Shown here one piece after another: positions 9,995 to 17,522 of a stretch of 64,000 nucleotides of DNA; position 1 is the first letter of the stretch, and every line of letters begins with the position of its first letter. The stretch is from Methyloversatilis sp. RAC08 (lineage in GTDB: Bacteria; Pseudomonadota; Gammaproteobacteria; Burkholderiales; Rhodocyclaceae): assembly GCF_001713355.1 (NCBI RefSeq), contig NZ_CP016448.1, forward strand, positions 1,736,001 to 1,800,000, in the 5' to 3' direction. A program made the position numbers and the translations under genes. The notes beneath the pieces are model-generated. The model was not told the origin of the DNA. It made no database searches and saw only the letters and a list, made by a program, of their open reading frames with translations.

Positions 9995-10684
9995 TCACAC
10001 CTCGGCCGGATCGAACCAGCGCCACTCGCCGGGCGCCAGATCGGCCGGCAGTTCGAGCCGCCCGACGGCCACGCGATGCAGCGCCTCGACCCGGTTGCCG
10101 GCAGCGGCCACCATGCGCTTGACCTGGTGGTACTTGCCCTCGCCGATGGTGATGGCGATCCGGTGCTCGTCCAGCTGCTCGACCGCGTGCGCGGCGACCG
10201 ACACGTCGGGCGCATCGTTCAGCGCCACACCGCTGCCCAGCGCCTTGAGCATCGCATCATCCACCGCATGCTTCACGGTGGCGACATAGCGCTTGAGCAC
10301 ACCGTGCTTGGGCGACGTGAGCTTGTGGATCAGCTGGCCGTCGTCGGTCAGCAGCAGCAGGCCGGTGGTGTCTTCGTCGAGCCGGCCTACACACTGGATC
10401 GCGCGCACCACCAACGGTGACGGCAGCAGCGAAAACACCGCCGGATGGTGCTTGGGCTTCTGCGAACATTCGTGGCCGGCCGGCTTGTGCAGCATCACGT
10501 ATGACGGCTCGTGATAGCGCCAGGCTTCGCCGTCGACGGTGTAGTCAAGGTCAGCCGTGTCCACGTCGACGAAGGGGTCGTCGACCATTTCGCCGCGCAC
10601 GGTGACGCGTTCGAGGCGCACCAGGGCGCGACATTCGCGGCGGGTGCCGAAACCCTGGCTCTGCAGGATGCGTTCGAGCTGCAT
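9995..10684 (-). CDS. rsuA: RsuA-family rRNA pseudouridine synthase
   Basis: 229 residues with an N-terminal S4 RNA-binding domain (about 1-55) and a pseudouridine synthase domain. The catalytic Asp is D103 in [10 protein letters not shown], and K-Y-H-Q-V-K-R-M is the second signature. It most resembles RsuA (pseudouridine 516 of 16S rRNA); RluE or RluF specificity cannot be excluded. M-Q-L-E-R-I-L at 10684 is the natural family start, one base after the stop of the MBL-fold gene. A start five codons upstream would overlap that gene. Confidence 0.9.
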   Translation of the reverse strand: MQLERILQSQGFGTRRECRALVRLERVTVRGEMVDDPFVDVDTADLDYTVDGEAWRYHEPSYVMLHKPAGHECSQKPKHHPAVFSLLPSPLVVRAIQCVGRLDEDTTGLLLLTDDGQLIHKLTSPKHGVLKRYVATVKHAVDDAMLKALGSGVALNDAPDVSVAAHAVEQLDEHRIAITIGEGKYHQVKRMVAAAGNRVEALHRVAVGRLELPADLAPGEWRWFDPAEV

Positions 10685-10685
10685 G

Positions 10686-11324
10686 TCAGCGTTGTCCAAC
10701 GTGTGGGTTGTATTGGCGTTCTTCGCCGAAGGTCGACATCGGGCCGTGGCCCGGAATGAAACGGATGTCGTCGCCCAGCGGAAACAGTTTTTCGCGGATC
10801 GAGCGGATCAGGTCGGCGTGGTTGCCGCGCGGGAAGTCGGTGCGGCCGATCGACCCGGCAAACAGCACGTCGCCGACCTGGGCCAGCCGGCCGACGCGAT
10901 CGACGAACACCACATGACCCGGCGTGTGGCCCGGGCAGTGCACGACGTCGAGTGTCACGTTGCCGACCGTCACGGTGTCGCCGTCGGCCAGCCAGCGCGT
11001 CGGCACGAAGGGCCGGCAAGGCGGAAAGCCGAACATCTGCGACTGTACGGGAAAGCCGTCGATCCAGAACTTGTCGTCCGGGTGCGGGCCTTCGATCGGC
11101 AGGTCGAACTGCTCGGCCAGATCCAGCGTGGCGCCGGCGTGATCGAGATGACCATGCGTGATCAGTATCTTCTCCAGCGTGACGCCCTGCCGTTCGACTT
11201 CGGCCAGCACCCGTTCGAGATTGCCGCCCGGATCGACCACGGCGCCCTTCATGGTTTCGTCGCACCACAGCAGGGTGCAGTTCTGTTCGAACGGGGTGAC
11301 CGGAATGATGGCGTGACGGAGCAT
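10686..11324 (-). CDS. MBL-fold metallo-hydrolase (glyoxalase II-like)
   Basis: 212 residues of the metallo-beta-lactamase fold. The metal-binding motif T-H-G-H-L-D-H-A-G puts the ligands at H57, H59, D61 and H62. Later ligands lie in C-P-G-H-T-P-G-H, G-D-V-L-F-A-G and P-G-H-G-P. It resembles the YcbL/glyoxalase II-like group, which hydrolyses thioesters such as S-D-lactoylglutathione, but it is shorter than true GloB, so the substrate is not assigned. The frame is open 22 codons further upstream; M-L-R-H-A-I-I-P-V-T at 11324 is the family-like start. Confidence 0.88.
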   Translation of the reverse strand: MLRHAIIPVTPFEQNCTLLWCDETMKGAVVDPGGNLERVLAEVERQGVTLEKILITHGHLDHAGATLDLAEQFDLPIEGPHPDDKFWIDGFPVQSQMFGFPPCRPFVPTRWLADGDTVTVGNVTLDVVHCPGHTPGHVVFVDRVGRLAQVGDVLFAGSIGRTDFPRGNHADLIRSIREKLFPLGDDIRFIPGHGPMSTFGEERQYNPHVGQR

Positions 11325-11438
11325 GCGGCGAACGGAAAAAGGCAACGACCATACATTGTACGTGGTGGGTGCGCGAGGCATCCGCCACATGCGGCGTGAG
11401 ATGCGACTGGCGCGCGTTGCGGGCAGCGGTTACGGTCG

Positions 11439-12182
11439 ATGAACGTGACCTCAGCGGGGCAGCACATCGTGATCGACCTTCATTTCTGGCCAACGCCGAA
11501 CGGCTACAAAGTGTTGATGTTCCTCGAAGAATCCGGCATCGAACACCGCATCGTGCCGGTGAACATCGGCGCCGGGGAGCAGTTCCGGCCGGAGTTTCTG
11601 GCCATTTCGCCGAACAACCGCATGCCGGCCATCGTCGACCATGCGCCGGCGGACGGCGGCGCGCCGCTGCCGGTGTTCGAGTCGGGCGCCATACTGCTCT
11701 ATCTGGCGGAAAAGACCGGTCAGTTCATGCCGGCCGGACTGCGTCAGCGCGTCCAGACGCTGGAGTGGCTGTTCTGGCAGGTCGGCGGGCTCGGACCGAT
11801 GGCCGGCCAGAACCACCATTTCGTACAGTACGCGCCCGAGCCGATCGCCTATGCGATCCGCCGCTACGTCGACGAAACTTCGCGCCTGTACGGCGTGCTG
11901 AACAAGCATCTGGCCGATCGCGACTTCATCGCCGGCGGTGAGTACGGCATCGCCGACATGGCGAGCTACCCCTGGACCGTGCCGCACAAGCGCCAGCAGA
12001 TGAATCTGGATGACTTTCCGCATCTGAAGCGCTGGCATGAAAGCATCCGCGACCGTGCAGCCACCGTGCGGGCGTATCTGCGGGGCGTGCAGGTCAGCGA
12101 CAAACCGGTGGTCGACGAGCTCTCCAGCAAGCTGCTGTTCGGGCAGAACGCCGACACCGTGGGCAAGGCTCAGGGCGCCTGA
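11439..12182 (+). CDS. Glutathione S-transferase, YfcG/Ure2-like
   Basis: A 247-residue cytosolic GST. The N-terminal thioredoxin-like half has W-P-T-P-N-G-Y-K-V, then the cis-proline motif N-N-R-M-P-A-I-V and the glutathione-binding E-S-G-A-I-L-L-Y-L-A-E-K. The C-terminal half is all helical, with I-A-D-M-A-S-Y-P-W. The pattern matches YfcG and YghU, which act as disulfide reductases on glutathione or small disulfides rather than classical transferases. Starts at 11439 (ATG) or 11469 (GTG) are both possible. It is divergent from the MBL-fold gene. Confidence 0.9.
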   Translation: MNVTSAGQHIVIDLHFWPTPNGYKVLMFLEESGIEHRIVPVNIGAGEQFRPEFLAISPNNRMPAIVDHAPADGGAPLPVFESGAILLYLAEKTGQFMPAGLRQRVQTLEWLFWQVGGLGPMAGQNHHFVQYAPEPIAYAIRRYVDETSRLYGVLNKHLADRDFIAGGEYGIADMASYPWTVPHKRQQMNLDDFPHLKRWHESIRDRAATVRAYLRGVQVSDKPVVDELSSKLLFGQNADTVGKAQGA

Positions 12183-12239
12183 CGCCGTAACGCTGCGCAA
12201 CGTGTTCGACGCGCTGCACGATGAAGCGCGGATCGGCCT

Positions 12240-12258
12240 GTGCTAGGCTTTCTAGCAC
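12240..12258. other. Small perfect hairpin between the GST and the acidic protein
   Basis: A 7-bp perfect stem (GTGCTAG / CTAGCAC) with a 5-base loop sits 40 bases ahead of the acidic-protein start. No T-run follows, so it is not a standard terminator. It could be a leader structure or an operator. Confidence 0.4.
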
Positions 12259-12297
12259 TGCGCCATGCGCATCTGTCCAGTCCTTCGGGAGAAAGCA

Positions 12298-12504
12298 ATG
12301 AGTGCCGAAAAGCTGATTCACGACGCCGCCGACGAGTGCGAATGGGATCCGGATACCGTCGTCAGCATCCTTGCCGAGTTCATCGACGAATTCACCGACC
12401 CGGATGATTTCAAGGCTTTCCTTGAAGCCCGCGTGGCGGAAGAGGCGGTCGATGACTACGACGAGGACGAAGAAGAAGAAAGCGCTGGCGCTGACGACTA
12501 CTGA
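12298..12504 (+). CDS. Small acidic protein of unknown function
   Basis: 68 residues. The first 45 look like a compact helical domain (I-H-D-A-A-D-E-C-E-W-D followed by V-V-S-I-L-A-E-F-I-D-E-F). The tail from residue 48 is very acidic, with a run of Asp and Glu and few other residues. I do not recognise a family. Support for it being real: a GGGAGAAAG ribosome site 3 bases ahead of the ATG, a sensible start, and the absence of a competing gene on either strand. Confidence 0.72.
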   Translation: MSAEKLIHDAADECEWDPDTVVSILAEFIDEFTDPDDFKAFLEARVAEEAVDDYDEDEEEESAGADDY

Positions 12505-12540
12505 GCCGGCCACCGTTGGTGGTGCATTCGGCAAGGTGAA

Positions 12541-12915
12541 TCAGGCCACGAAGTCGCCGTCCAGGTAGAACCAGCGACCGTTCTCGCGCACGAAGCGGCT
12601 CGTTTCATGCAGCCGGTGCGCGCGTCCGCCCAGCTTGCTGCGGGCGACGAATTCCACCGTGCCGTGATCGGTGTCCTGCATCGCGCAGCGACGCACATCC
12701 AGCCCCAGCCACTTCAACCCGGCCTCATCGGGCATCAAGGCAGCCGGACGGGTCGTCGGGTGCCAGGTGGCGAGCAGGTAATCGGTCAGACCGAGCACGT
12801 AGGCGCTGTAGCGCGAGCGCATCAGTGCTTCGGGAGTAGCAGCCGGTTCACCGGCGTGATGCCGTGCGCAGCAGTCGGCCGCTGGACGACCGCTGCCGCA
12901 CAGGCACAGGCTCAT
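12541..12915 (-). CDS. YchJ-family (UPF0225) SEC-C-like protein
   Basis: 124 residues. The N-terminal C-L-C-G-S-G-R-P-A-A-D-C-C is a zinc-binding Cys cluster of the SEC-C type. R-S-R-Y-S-A-Y-V and L-L-A-T-W-H-P, both typical of YchJ/UPF0225 proteins, come next, and the C-terminus is an NTF2-like fold (H-R-L-H-E-T-S-R-F). The function is unknown. The ATG overlaps the stop of the lipoprotein gene (ATGA), so translation is probably coupled. A longer open frame upstream belongs to the neighbouring gene's region and is not used. Confidence 0.88.
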   Translation of the reverse strand: MSLCLCGSGRPAADCCARHHAGEPAATPEALMRSRYSAYVLGLTDYLLATWHPTTRPAALMPDEAGLKWLGLDVRRCAMQDTDHGTVEFVARSKLGGRAHRLHETSRFVRENGRWFYLDGDFVA

Positions 12916-13355
12916 TGCGCGCGCGTCACCCGGGTGTTGCCGCTGGCGCCGACCAGGCGAACGCGCTCGCCGATCGCGAACTTCTCGTCGCCCTCCTGCA
13001 CCACCGCGATCACATTGCCGGTGTCGAGCCGTATCGTGATTTCCTGCCCCTTGCGGCGGGTCGCACCTTCCTCGATGAATGCGCCGGCCACACCGCCGAC
13101 CACGGCGCCGGCGATGGCGCCGGCAGTGGATCCCTGACCGCCGGCCAGGCCGCCCACCGCTGCGCCTGCAGCGGTGCCGATGTTCGACTTCGTGCCCTCG
13201 ATCGTGATGGCGCGGACGCTTTCGACCGTTCCCTGGCGGACCGACATTTCGCGCCGCGCCTGTTCGCGCGAATAGGTGTCTCCCGACAGGCTGGACTGGC
13301 AACCTGCGAGAACGATGCCGGCCAGCAACAGGGCGGGCAATGCGATGCGATTCAT
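12912..13355 (-). CDS. Glycine-zipper 2TM lipoprotein (SlyB-like)
   Basis: 147 residues. A lipoprotein signal ends L-L-A-G-I-V-L-A-G-C, so C19 is the expected lipidated residue. A Gly/Ala-rich double zipper from about residue 60 to 92 (G-A-A-V-G-G-L-A-G-G, then G-A-V-V-G-G-V-A-G) is followed by a small beta-rich domain (I-T-I-R-L-D-T-G-N-V). This is the SlyB/Pcp-type outer-membrane lipoprotein pattern, linked to envelope stability. The lipobox decides the start; the frame is open for 94 codons upstream but those residues are not protein-like. Confidence 0.9.
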   Translation of the reverse strand: MNRIALPALLLAGIVLAGCQSSLSGDTYSREQARREMSVRQGTVESVRAITIEGTKSNIGTAAGAAVGGLAGGQGSTAGAIAGAVVGGVAGAFIEEGATRRKGQEITIRLDTGNVIAVVQEGDEKFAIGERVRLVGASGNTRVTRAQ

Positions 13356-13476
13356 GATGCTTCTCCGTATGCGGCCGCGACATCGCGGCCATGCTGACCT
13401 TTTACCGCGCGCCGCACGGCGCGTCAGCCGACCAATGGTGAGCGCATGTTTCGGCTCCCGATTCGCGGCCCGGCGC

Positions 13477-14415
13477 TCAGAATGCCAGCGCAGTGCCGAA
13501 AGCAGCGCGATGGCGCGCGGCGATGTCCTCACGCGTCGGCAGGTGATTCTGCCCGCCCCGGCTGGCGATCTTGATCGATCCCATGACCGACGCCAGACGC
13601 GCCGAAGCGACGATGTCGGCGCCGCGCGACAGGCCATACAGCAGGCCGCCGCGGTAGGCGTCGCCGCAACCGGTCGGGTCGGCCAGCGTATCGGCCGGCA
13701 CGCAGGCCACTTCGGTCACCGAACCGCCGGTGTAGACGCGCGAGCCTTCTGCGCCGCGGGTCACGATCAGCGCCTCGACCCTTTCCGCGATCTGCGCTTC
13801 GGTCAGACCGGTGCGCTCGCACAGCAGGCGGGCTTCATAGTCATTGACCGTGCACCAGCGCGCAAGATCCAGGAAATTCAGCAGATCGTCGCCGCCGAAC
13901 ATCGGCAGGCCCTGACCCGGATCGAACACGAACGGGATGCCGGCGTCGGCAAACTGGCGCGCGTGCGAAATCATGCCGTCCCGACCATCCGGCGCAATGA
14001 TGCCCAGCTTGACGCCGGTGGCGTCGGACACGCTGTTCTCGTGCGACACATTCATCGCGCCCGGGTGGAAGGCGGTGATCTGGTTGTCGTCGAGATCGGT
14101 CGTGATGAAGGCCTGCGCGGTGAAGGCGGTATCGATCCGTCGCACATGGGTGGCCGGAATGGCGAGCGATGCGAGGCGGTCCATGTAGGGGCCGGCGTCA
14201 TGGCCGACCGTGGCCATGATGAGCGGCTCGCCGCCCAGCAGCTTCAGGTTGTAGGCAATATTGCCGGCACAGCCCCCGAATTCGCGCCGCATGTCCGGTA
14301 CGAGGAAGGCCACGTTCAGGATGTGTATCTGGTCGGGCAGGATGTGTTGCTTGAAACGATCGGGAAACACCATGATCGTGTCGTAGGCAATGGAGCCGCA
14401 GATGAGGACGGACAT
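13477..14415 (-). CDS. PfkB-family carbohydrate/nucleoside kinase
   Basis: 312 residues of the ribokinase fold. The N-terminus has G-S-I-A-Y-D-T-I, then E-F-G-G-C-A-G-N-I-A-Y-N, the first PfkB signature. The second signature near the C-terminus is D-P-T-G-C-G-D-A-Y-R-G-G, whose Asp is the catalytic base. Database relatives in betaproteobacteria are often called adenosine kinase, but the substrate cannot be decided from sequence. It lies 51 bases downstream of the glycosyltransferase on the same strand and may share its transcript. Confidence 0.88.
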   Translation of the reverse strand: MSVLICGSIAYDTIMVFPDRFKQHILPDQIHILNVAFLVPDMRREFGGCAGNIAYNLKLLGGEPLIMATVGHDAGPYMDRLASLAIPATHVRRIDTAFTAQAFITTDLDDNQITAFHPGAMNVSHENSVSDATGVKLGIIAPDGRDGMISHARQFADAGIPFVFDPGQGLPMFGGDDLLNFLDLARWCTVNDYEARLLCERTGLTEAQIAERVEALIVTRGAEGSRVYTGGSVTEVACVPADTLADPTGCGDAYRGGLLYGLSRGADIVASARLASVMGSIKIASRGGQNHLPTREDIAARHRAAFGTALAF

Positions 14416-14466
14416 GAAGGCAGACCGGTGGCGAAAGCCGCGAGTATACGGGCTTCCGCCGTCGTT

Positions 14467-15699
14467 TCAGCGTCGCGAGCGTGCGCTGCGCAGTGCTTCG
14501 GCATTGAGCACGGTGGCGCGCAGCCGGGCGGCGAAGGCGTCAACCACGCTGTCCCAGCCCAGCTGTTCGACGCTCGCGCGCGCGCGCTTCGCCATGCCGG
14601 CGCGCAGATCGTCATCGAGCCCGGCGCGCACCGCCTGCGCGATGAAGGTGTTTTCGTCGCCCGGCTGGGCAAGCAGCCCGTTGTGCTCCGGCACCACCAG
14701 TTCGGCCGCGGCCGCCTGCTTGTAGCTCACCACCGGCAGTCCGCTGGCCAGCGCTTCGGTCAGCACGTTGCCGAAGGTTTCGGTCAGGCTGCCGAACAGG
14801 AACAGATCCGCGCTGGCGTAATGGGTGGCCAGATCGTCGCCGCTGCGCATGCCTGCAAACAGGTGATGCGGATACTGCCGCGCCAGTGATTCACGTGCCG
14901 GGCCATCACCCACCCACAGCATGCGGGCCTGCGGCCGTTGCGCGCGCAGCGCCTCGAAGGCGCGCGCAACGAGGTCGAGATTCTTTTCCGGCGCCAGCCG
15001 GCTGACGAATGCCACCACCGGGTCGCGCTCGCCGACACCCCAGGCGGTGCGCAGTGCCGCGCTGCGCCGCTGCGGCGAAAACAGCCGCGTATCGACGCCG
15101 CGCGCCACCACTTCGACATTGCGGTAGCCGCAGTCGATCAGCTGCGTCTGCATGGCACGGGTCGGCACGAAGGTTTCGTGGCCCATGTTGTGAAAGCGGC
15201 GCAGGTAGGCGGAAATCGGGCGCTTGAGCCAGCGGATGCCGTAGTGCGCGCTGTAGGCGTCGAAATTGGTGCGGAAGTCGCTGGTCACCGGCAGCTTCAA
15301 CTTGCGCGCGCCGGCCATGGCGGACCAGCCGAGCGGGCCTTCGGTGACCAGGTGCACCAGATCCGGCCGCTCGACCGCCCACAGCCGGGCCAGCTTCTGC
15401 TTCGCCGGCAGGCCGACGCGCAGCGTACCGTAGCGCGGGATGGGCATGCCGCGCGCCAGCACTTCATGCAGCGCGCCCGACTGCATCGCGGTATCGTCCG
15501 CATGCTGGCGCGGCCGGATCAGCTGGATGCGGTGGCCGCGCGCCAGCAGGCCGTCGAGCATGCGCTTGAGGCTCATCGCGACGCCATTGATTTCCGGCGG
15601 ATAGGTTTCGGTCACCACGGCGATGCGCAGCGGCTCGTCTGCCGCGTGCAGTCGTTCCACGGTGAAGGCGAGTTCGTCGTCGGCGTCGTCCGGTCGCAT
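14467..15699 (-). CDS. GT4-family glycosyltransferase
   Basis: 410 residues with the two-domain GT-B fold. The N-terminal domain has V-V-T-E-T-Y-P-P-E-I-N-G-V, a typical GT4 start. The C-terminal domain has S-R-L-A-P-E-K-N, then G-D-G-P and S-L-T-E-T-F-G-N-V-L-T-E-A with the nucleotide-sugar-binding E-x7-E. It resembles mannosyl- and sulfoquinovosyl-type transferases (PimB/SqdX group), which act on lipids; the acceptor is not known. The start is uncertain: M at 15699, or 19 codons upstream at 15756. It is divergent from the TlpA-like gene. Confidence 0.88.
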   Translation of the reverse strand: MRPDDADDELAFTVERLHAADEPLRIAVVTETYPPEINGVAMSLKRMLDGLLARGHRIQLIRPRQHADDTAMQSGALHEVLARGMPIPRYGTLRVGLPAKQKLARLWAVERPDLVHLVTEGPLGWSAMAGARKLKLPVTSDFRTNFDAYSAHYGIRWLKRPISAYLRRFHNMGHETFVPTRAMQTQLIDCGYRNVEVVARGVDTRLFSPQRRSAALRTAWGVGERDPVVAFVSRLAPEKNLDLVARAFEALRAQRPQARMLWVGDGPARESLARQYPHHLFAGMRSGDDLATHYASADLFLFGSLTETFGNVLTEALASGLPVVSYKQAAAAELVVPEHNGLLAQPGDENTFIAQAVRAGLDDDLRAGMAKRARASVEQLGWDSVVDAFAARLRATVLNAEALRSARSRR

Positions 15700-15825
15700 T
15701 CGCGCAGTGTCGCGACCGGCCAATGCAGCAACATGACGGCGCGGTGACGCAACCATGACAGCCACTTGATGTCCACGTGCGCAACGAACACCGGCAGTCG
15801 AACAAAAGGGAAGACGAAAACTTCG

Positions 15826-16350
15826 ATGTGGGCGACACTCCACTGCGCTGCAAAGGGCGCGCTGCCATCCTTTCTGTTCTGGCTTGCCCTGTGCGGCCAG
15901 GCGTCTGCCGCCGGTCTGGTGGCCGGATTGGTCACCGAAGCGCCGGCTGCGGTCCCGGTAGGAGACGATGCGCGGCTTGCGCAGCAACTCGCCCGCCATG
16001 CCGGACAGCCGCTGGTGATCAATTTCTGGGCCTCCTGGTGCGAGCCCTGCCGCGACGAAATGCCTGCGCTGGCGCGCCTTCCGGCCAGGCTGACTGGCAC
16101 CGGTGTGGTCGTGCTGACCGTGGCGGTGGCCGACCGCGAAGCCGACGCGGCGCTGTTCATGCAGCGCGCGCAGCTTGCGCTGCCGGTGCTGCATGACCGC
16201 GACCAGCGCCTGAGCAGGCTGTGGGGCGCGCGTCTGCTGCCCTACACGGTGATTCTCGACCGGCAGCATCGCATCGTGGCGCGTGCTCAGGGCGTGATCG
16301 AATGGGAGGACGACGCGGTGCTGGATCGGCTGCGGCGTCTGCTGAAATAG
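15826..16350 (+). CDS. TlpA/ResA-like thioredoxin-fold protein
   Basis: 174 residues with an N-terminal hydrophobic signal or anchor (about 12-28). A thioredoxin-fold domain follows, with F-W-A-S-W-C-E-P-C, active-site cysteines C72 and C75. The cis-proline is in L-L-P-Y-T-V-I-L-D. Such exported TlpA/ResA proteins reduce disulfides in the periplasm, often for cytochrome c maturation. The frame is open 20 codons upstream, but M at 15826 begins the signal sequence. The Tat-exported transglutaminase gene follows 25 bases later. Confidence 0.85.
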   Translation: MWATLHCAAKGALPSFLFWLALCGQASAAGLVAGLVTEAPAAVPVGDDARLAQQLARHAGQPLVINFWASWCEPCRDEMPALARLPARLTGTGVVVLTVAVADREADAALFMQRAQLALPVLHDRDQRLSRLWGARLLPYTVILDRQHRIVARAQGVIEWEDDAVLDRLRRLLK

Positions 16351-16375
16351 CTGTTGAATCAATCGGAGTGTCATC

Positions 16376-17473
16376 ATGGATCGTCGTCGTTTCATCCAGT
16401 CTTCCGCGTTGGCCGGCCTGTCCGGCATGCTGCCGCTGTCCGGCTCCGCCGCGCAGCCCGCCTTCAATCCGTCGCCGACTGCCGGCTGGCGCACTTTCGA
16501 GGTGACCACCGTCATCACGCCTGTCACGCGCGGCGAAGCGGCCACGGCGTGGATTCCGCTGCCGTCGATCGACAATCCGGAATGGATCAGGCCGCTGGCC
16601 AGTGACTGGCAGGGCAACGCAGCGCGCGCCGGCATCGCGGAAGACACCGTGTATGGCACCAAGATGCTGGTGGCGCAGTGGCGCGCCGGTCAGGAGGCAC
16701 CGGTGATCGAACTGGTGAACCGCTTCGCCACACGCGACCGCGCGGTCGATTTGACCCAGCCGGGCGCCGTCGCGCCACTCGACGCACCGTCGCACAAGCT
16801 CTTCACGCAGGCCACCGAGCTGCTGCCGACCGATGGCGTCGTGCGCGACACCGCGCTGAAGATCACCCAGGGTGCAGGCACCGATCTGGAACGCGCGCGG
16901 GCGATCTACGAGTGGATCTGCGACAACACCGAACGCAACCCGAAAACCCGCGGCTGCGGTCTGGGCGACATCCGCAGCATGCTGGAGAGCGGCAACCTGA
17001 GCGGCAAGTGTGCCGACCTGAATGCGCTGTTCGTCGGTCTGGCCCGCGCCGCCGGTCTGCCGGCGCGTGACGTGTACGGTGTGCGCGTGGCCGATTCGAA
17101 GTTCGGCTACAAGAGCCTGGGCAAGGCGGGCGACATCACGAAGGCGCAGCACTGTCGCGCCGAAGTATGGCTGGCCGGTTTCGGCTGGGTGCCGGTCGAT
17201 CCGGCCGACGTGCGCAAGGTGGTTCTGGAAGAGCGCCCCGGCCTGACGCTGAAGGACGACGTGGTGGTGGCGGCACGCAAGGCGCTGTTCGGATCGTGGG
17301 AAATGAACTGGCTCGCCTACAACGTGGCGCACGACCTGAAGCTGCCGGAAGCGACCGGGCCGGCCATTCCCTTCCTGATGTATCCGCAGCTGGAAACCGC
17401 CGCCGGGCGCGCAGACAGTCTCGATGCGCCCAGCTTCGTCTACACCCTCTCGTCGAAGGAAGTGACCGCCTGA
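16376..17473 (+). CDS. Tat-exported transglutaminase-like protein
   Basis: 365 residues. M-D-R-R-R-F-I-Q followed by a mild hydrophobic segment is a Tat signal, so export of a folded protein is expected. The transglutaminase-like core has the catalytic triad candidates C212 (S-G-K-C-A-D-L-N), H259 (A-Q-H-C-R-A-E-V-W) and D275 (V-P-V-D-P-A-D). This fold includes cysteine proteases and amide hydrolases as well as true cross-linkers, so the reaction is not assigned. It sits between the TlpA-like gene and an ABC exporter. Confidence 0.88.
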   Translation: MDRRRFIQSSALAGLSGMLPLSGSAAQPAFNPSPTAGWRTFEVTTVITPVTRGEAATAWIPLPSIDNPEWIRPLASDWQGNAARAGIAEDTVYGTKMLVAQWRAGQEAPVIELVNRFATRDRAVDLTQPGAVAPLDAPSHKLFTQATELLPTDGVVRDTALKITQGAGTDLERARAIYEWICDNTERNPKTRGCGLGDIRSMLESGNLSGKCADLNALFVGLARAAGLPARDVYGVRVADSKFGYKSLGKAGDITKAQHCRAEVWLAGFGWVPVDPADVRKVVLEERPGLTLKDDVVVAARKALFGSWEMNWLAYNVAHDLKLPEATGPAIPFLMYPQLETAAGRADSLDAPSFVYTLSSKEVTA

Positions 17474-17487
17474 GCCTGACCGCATCC

Positions 17488-17514
17488 ACCGGCGCGGCCG
17501 TCCGGCGCGCCGGT
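17488..17514 (+). promoter_or_regulatory. Intercistronic hairpin just ahead of the ABC exporter start
   Basis: A perfect 9-bp GC stem (ACCGGCGCG / CGCGCCGGT) with a 9-base loop. It ends 8 bases before the GTG start of the exporter and is not followed by T residues. It may limit or couple translation, or stabilise the upstream message. Confidence 0.5.
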
Positions 17515-17522
17515 CCGTCAAC

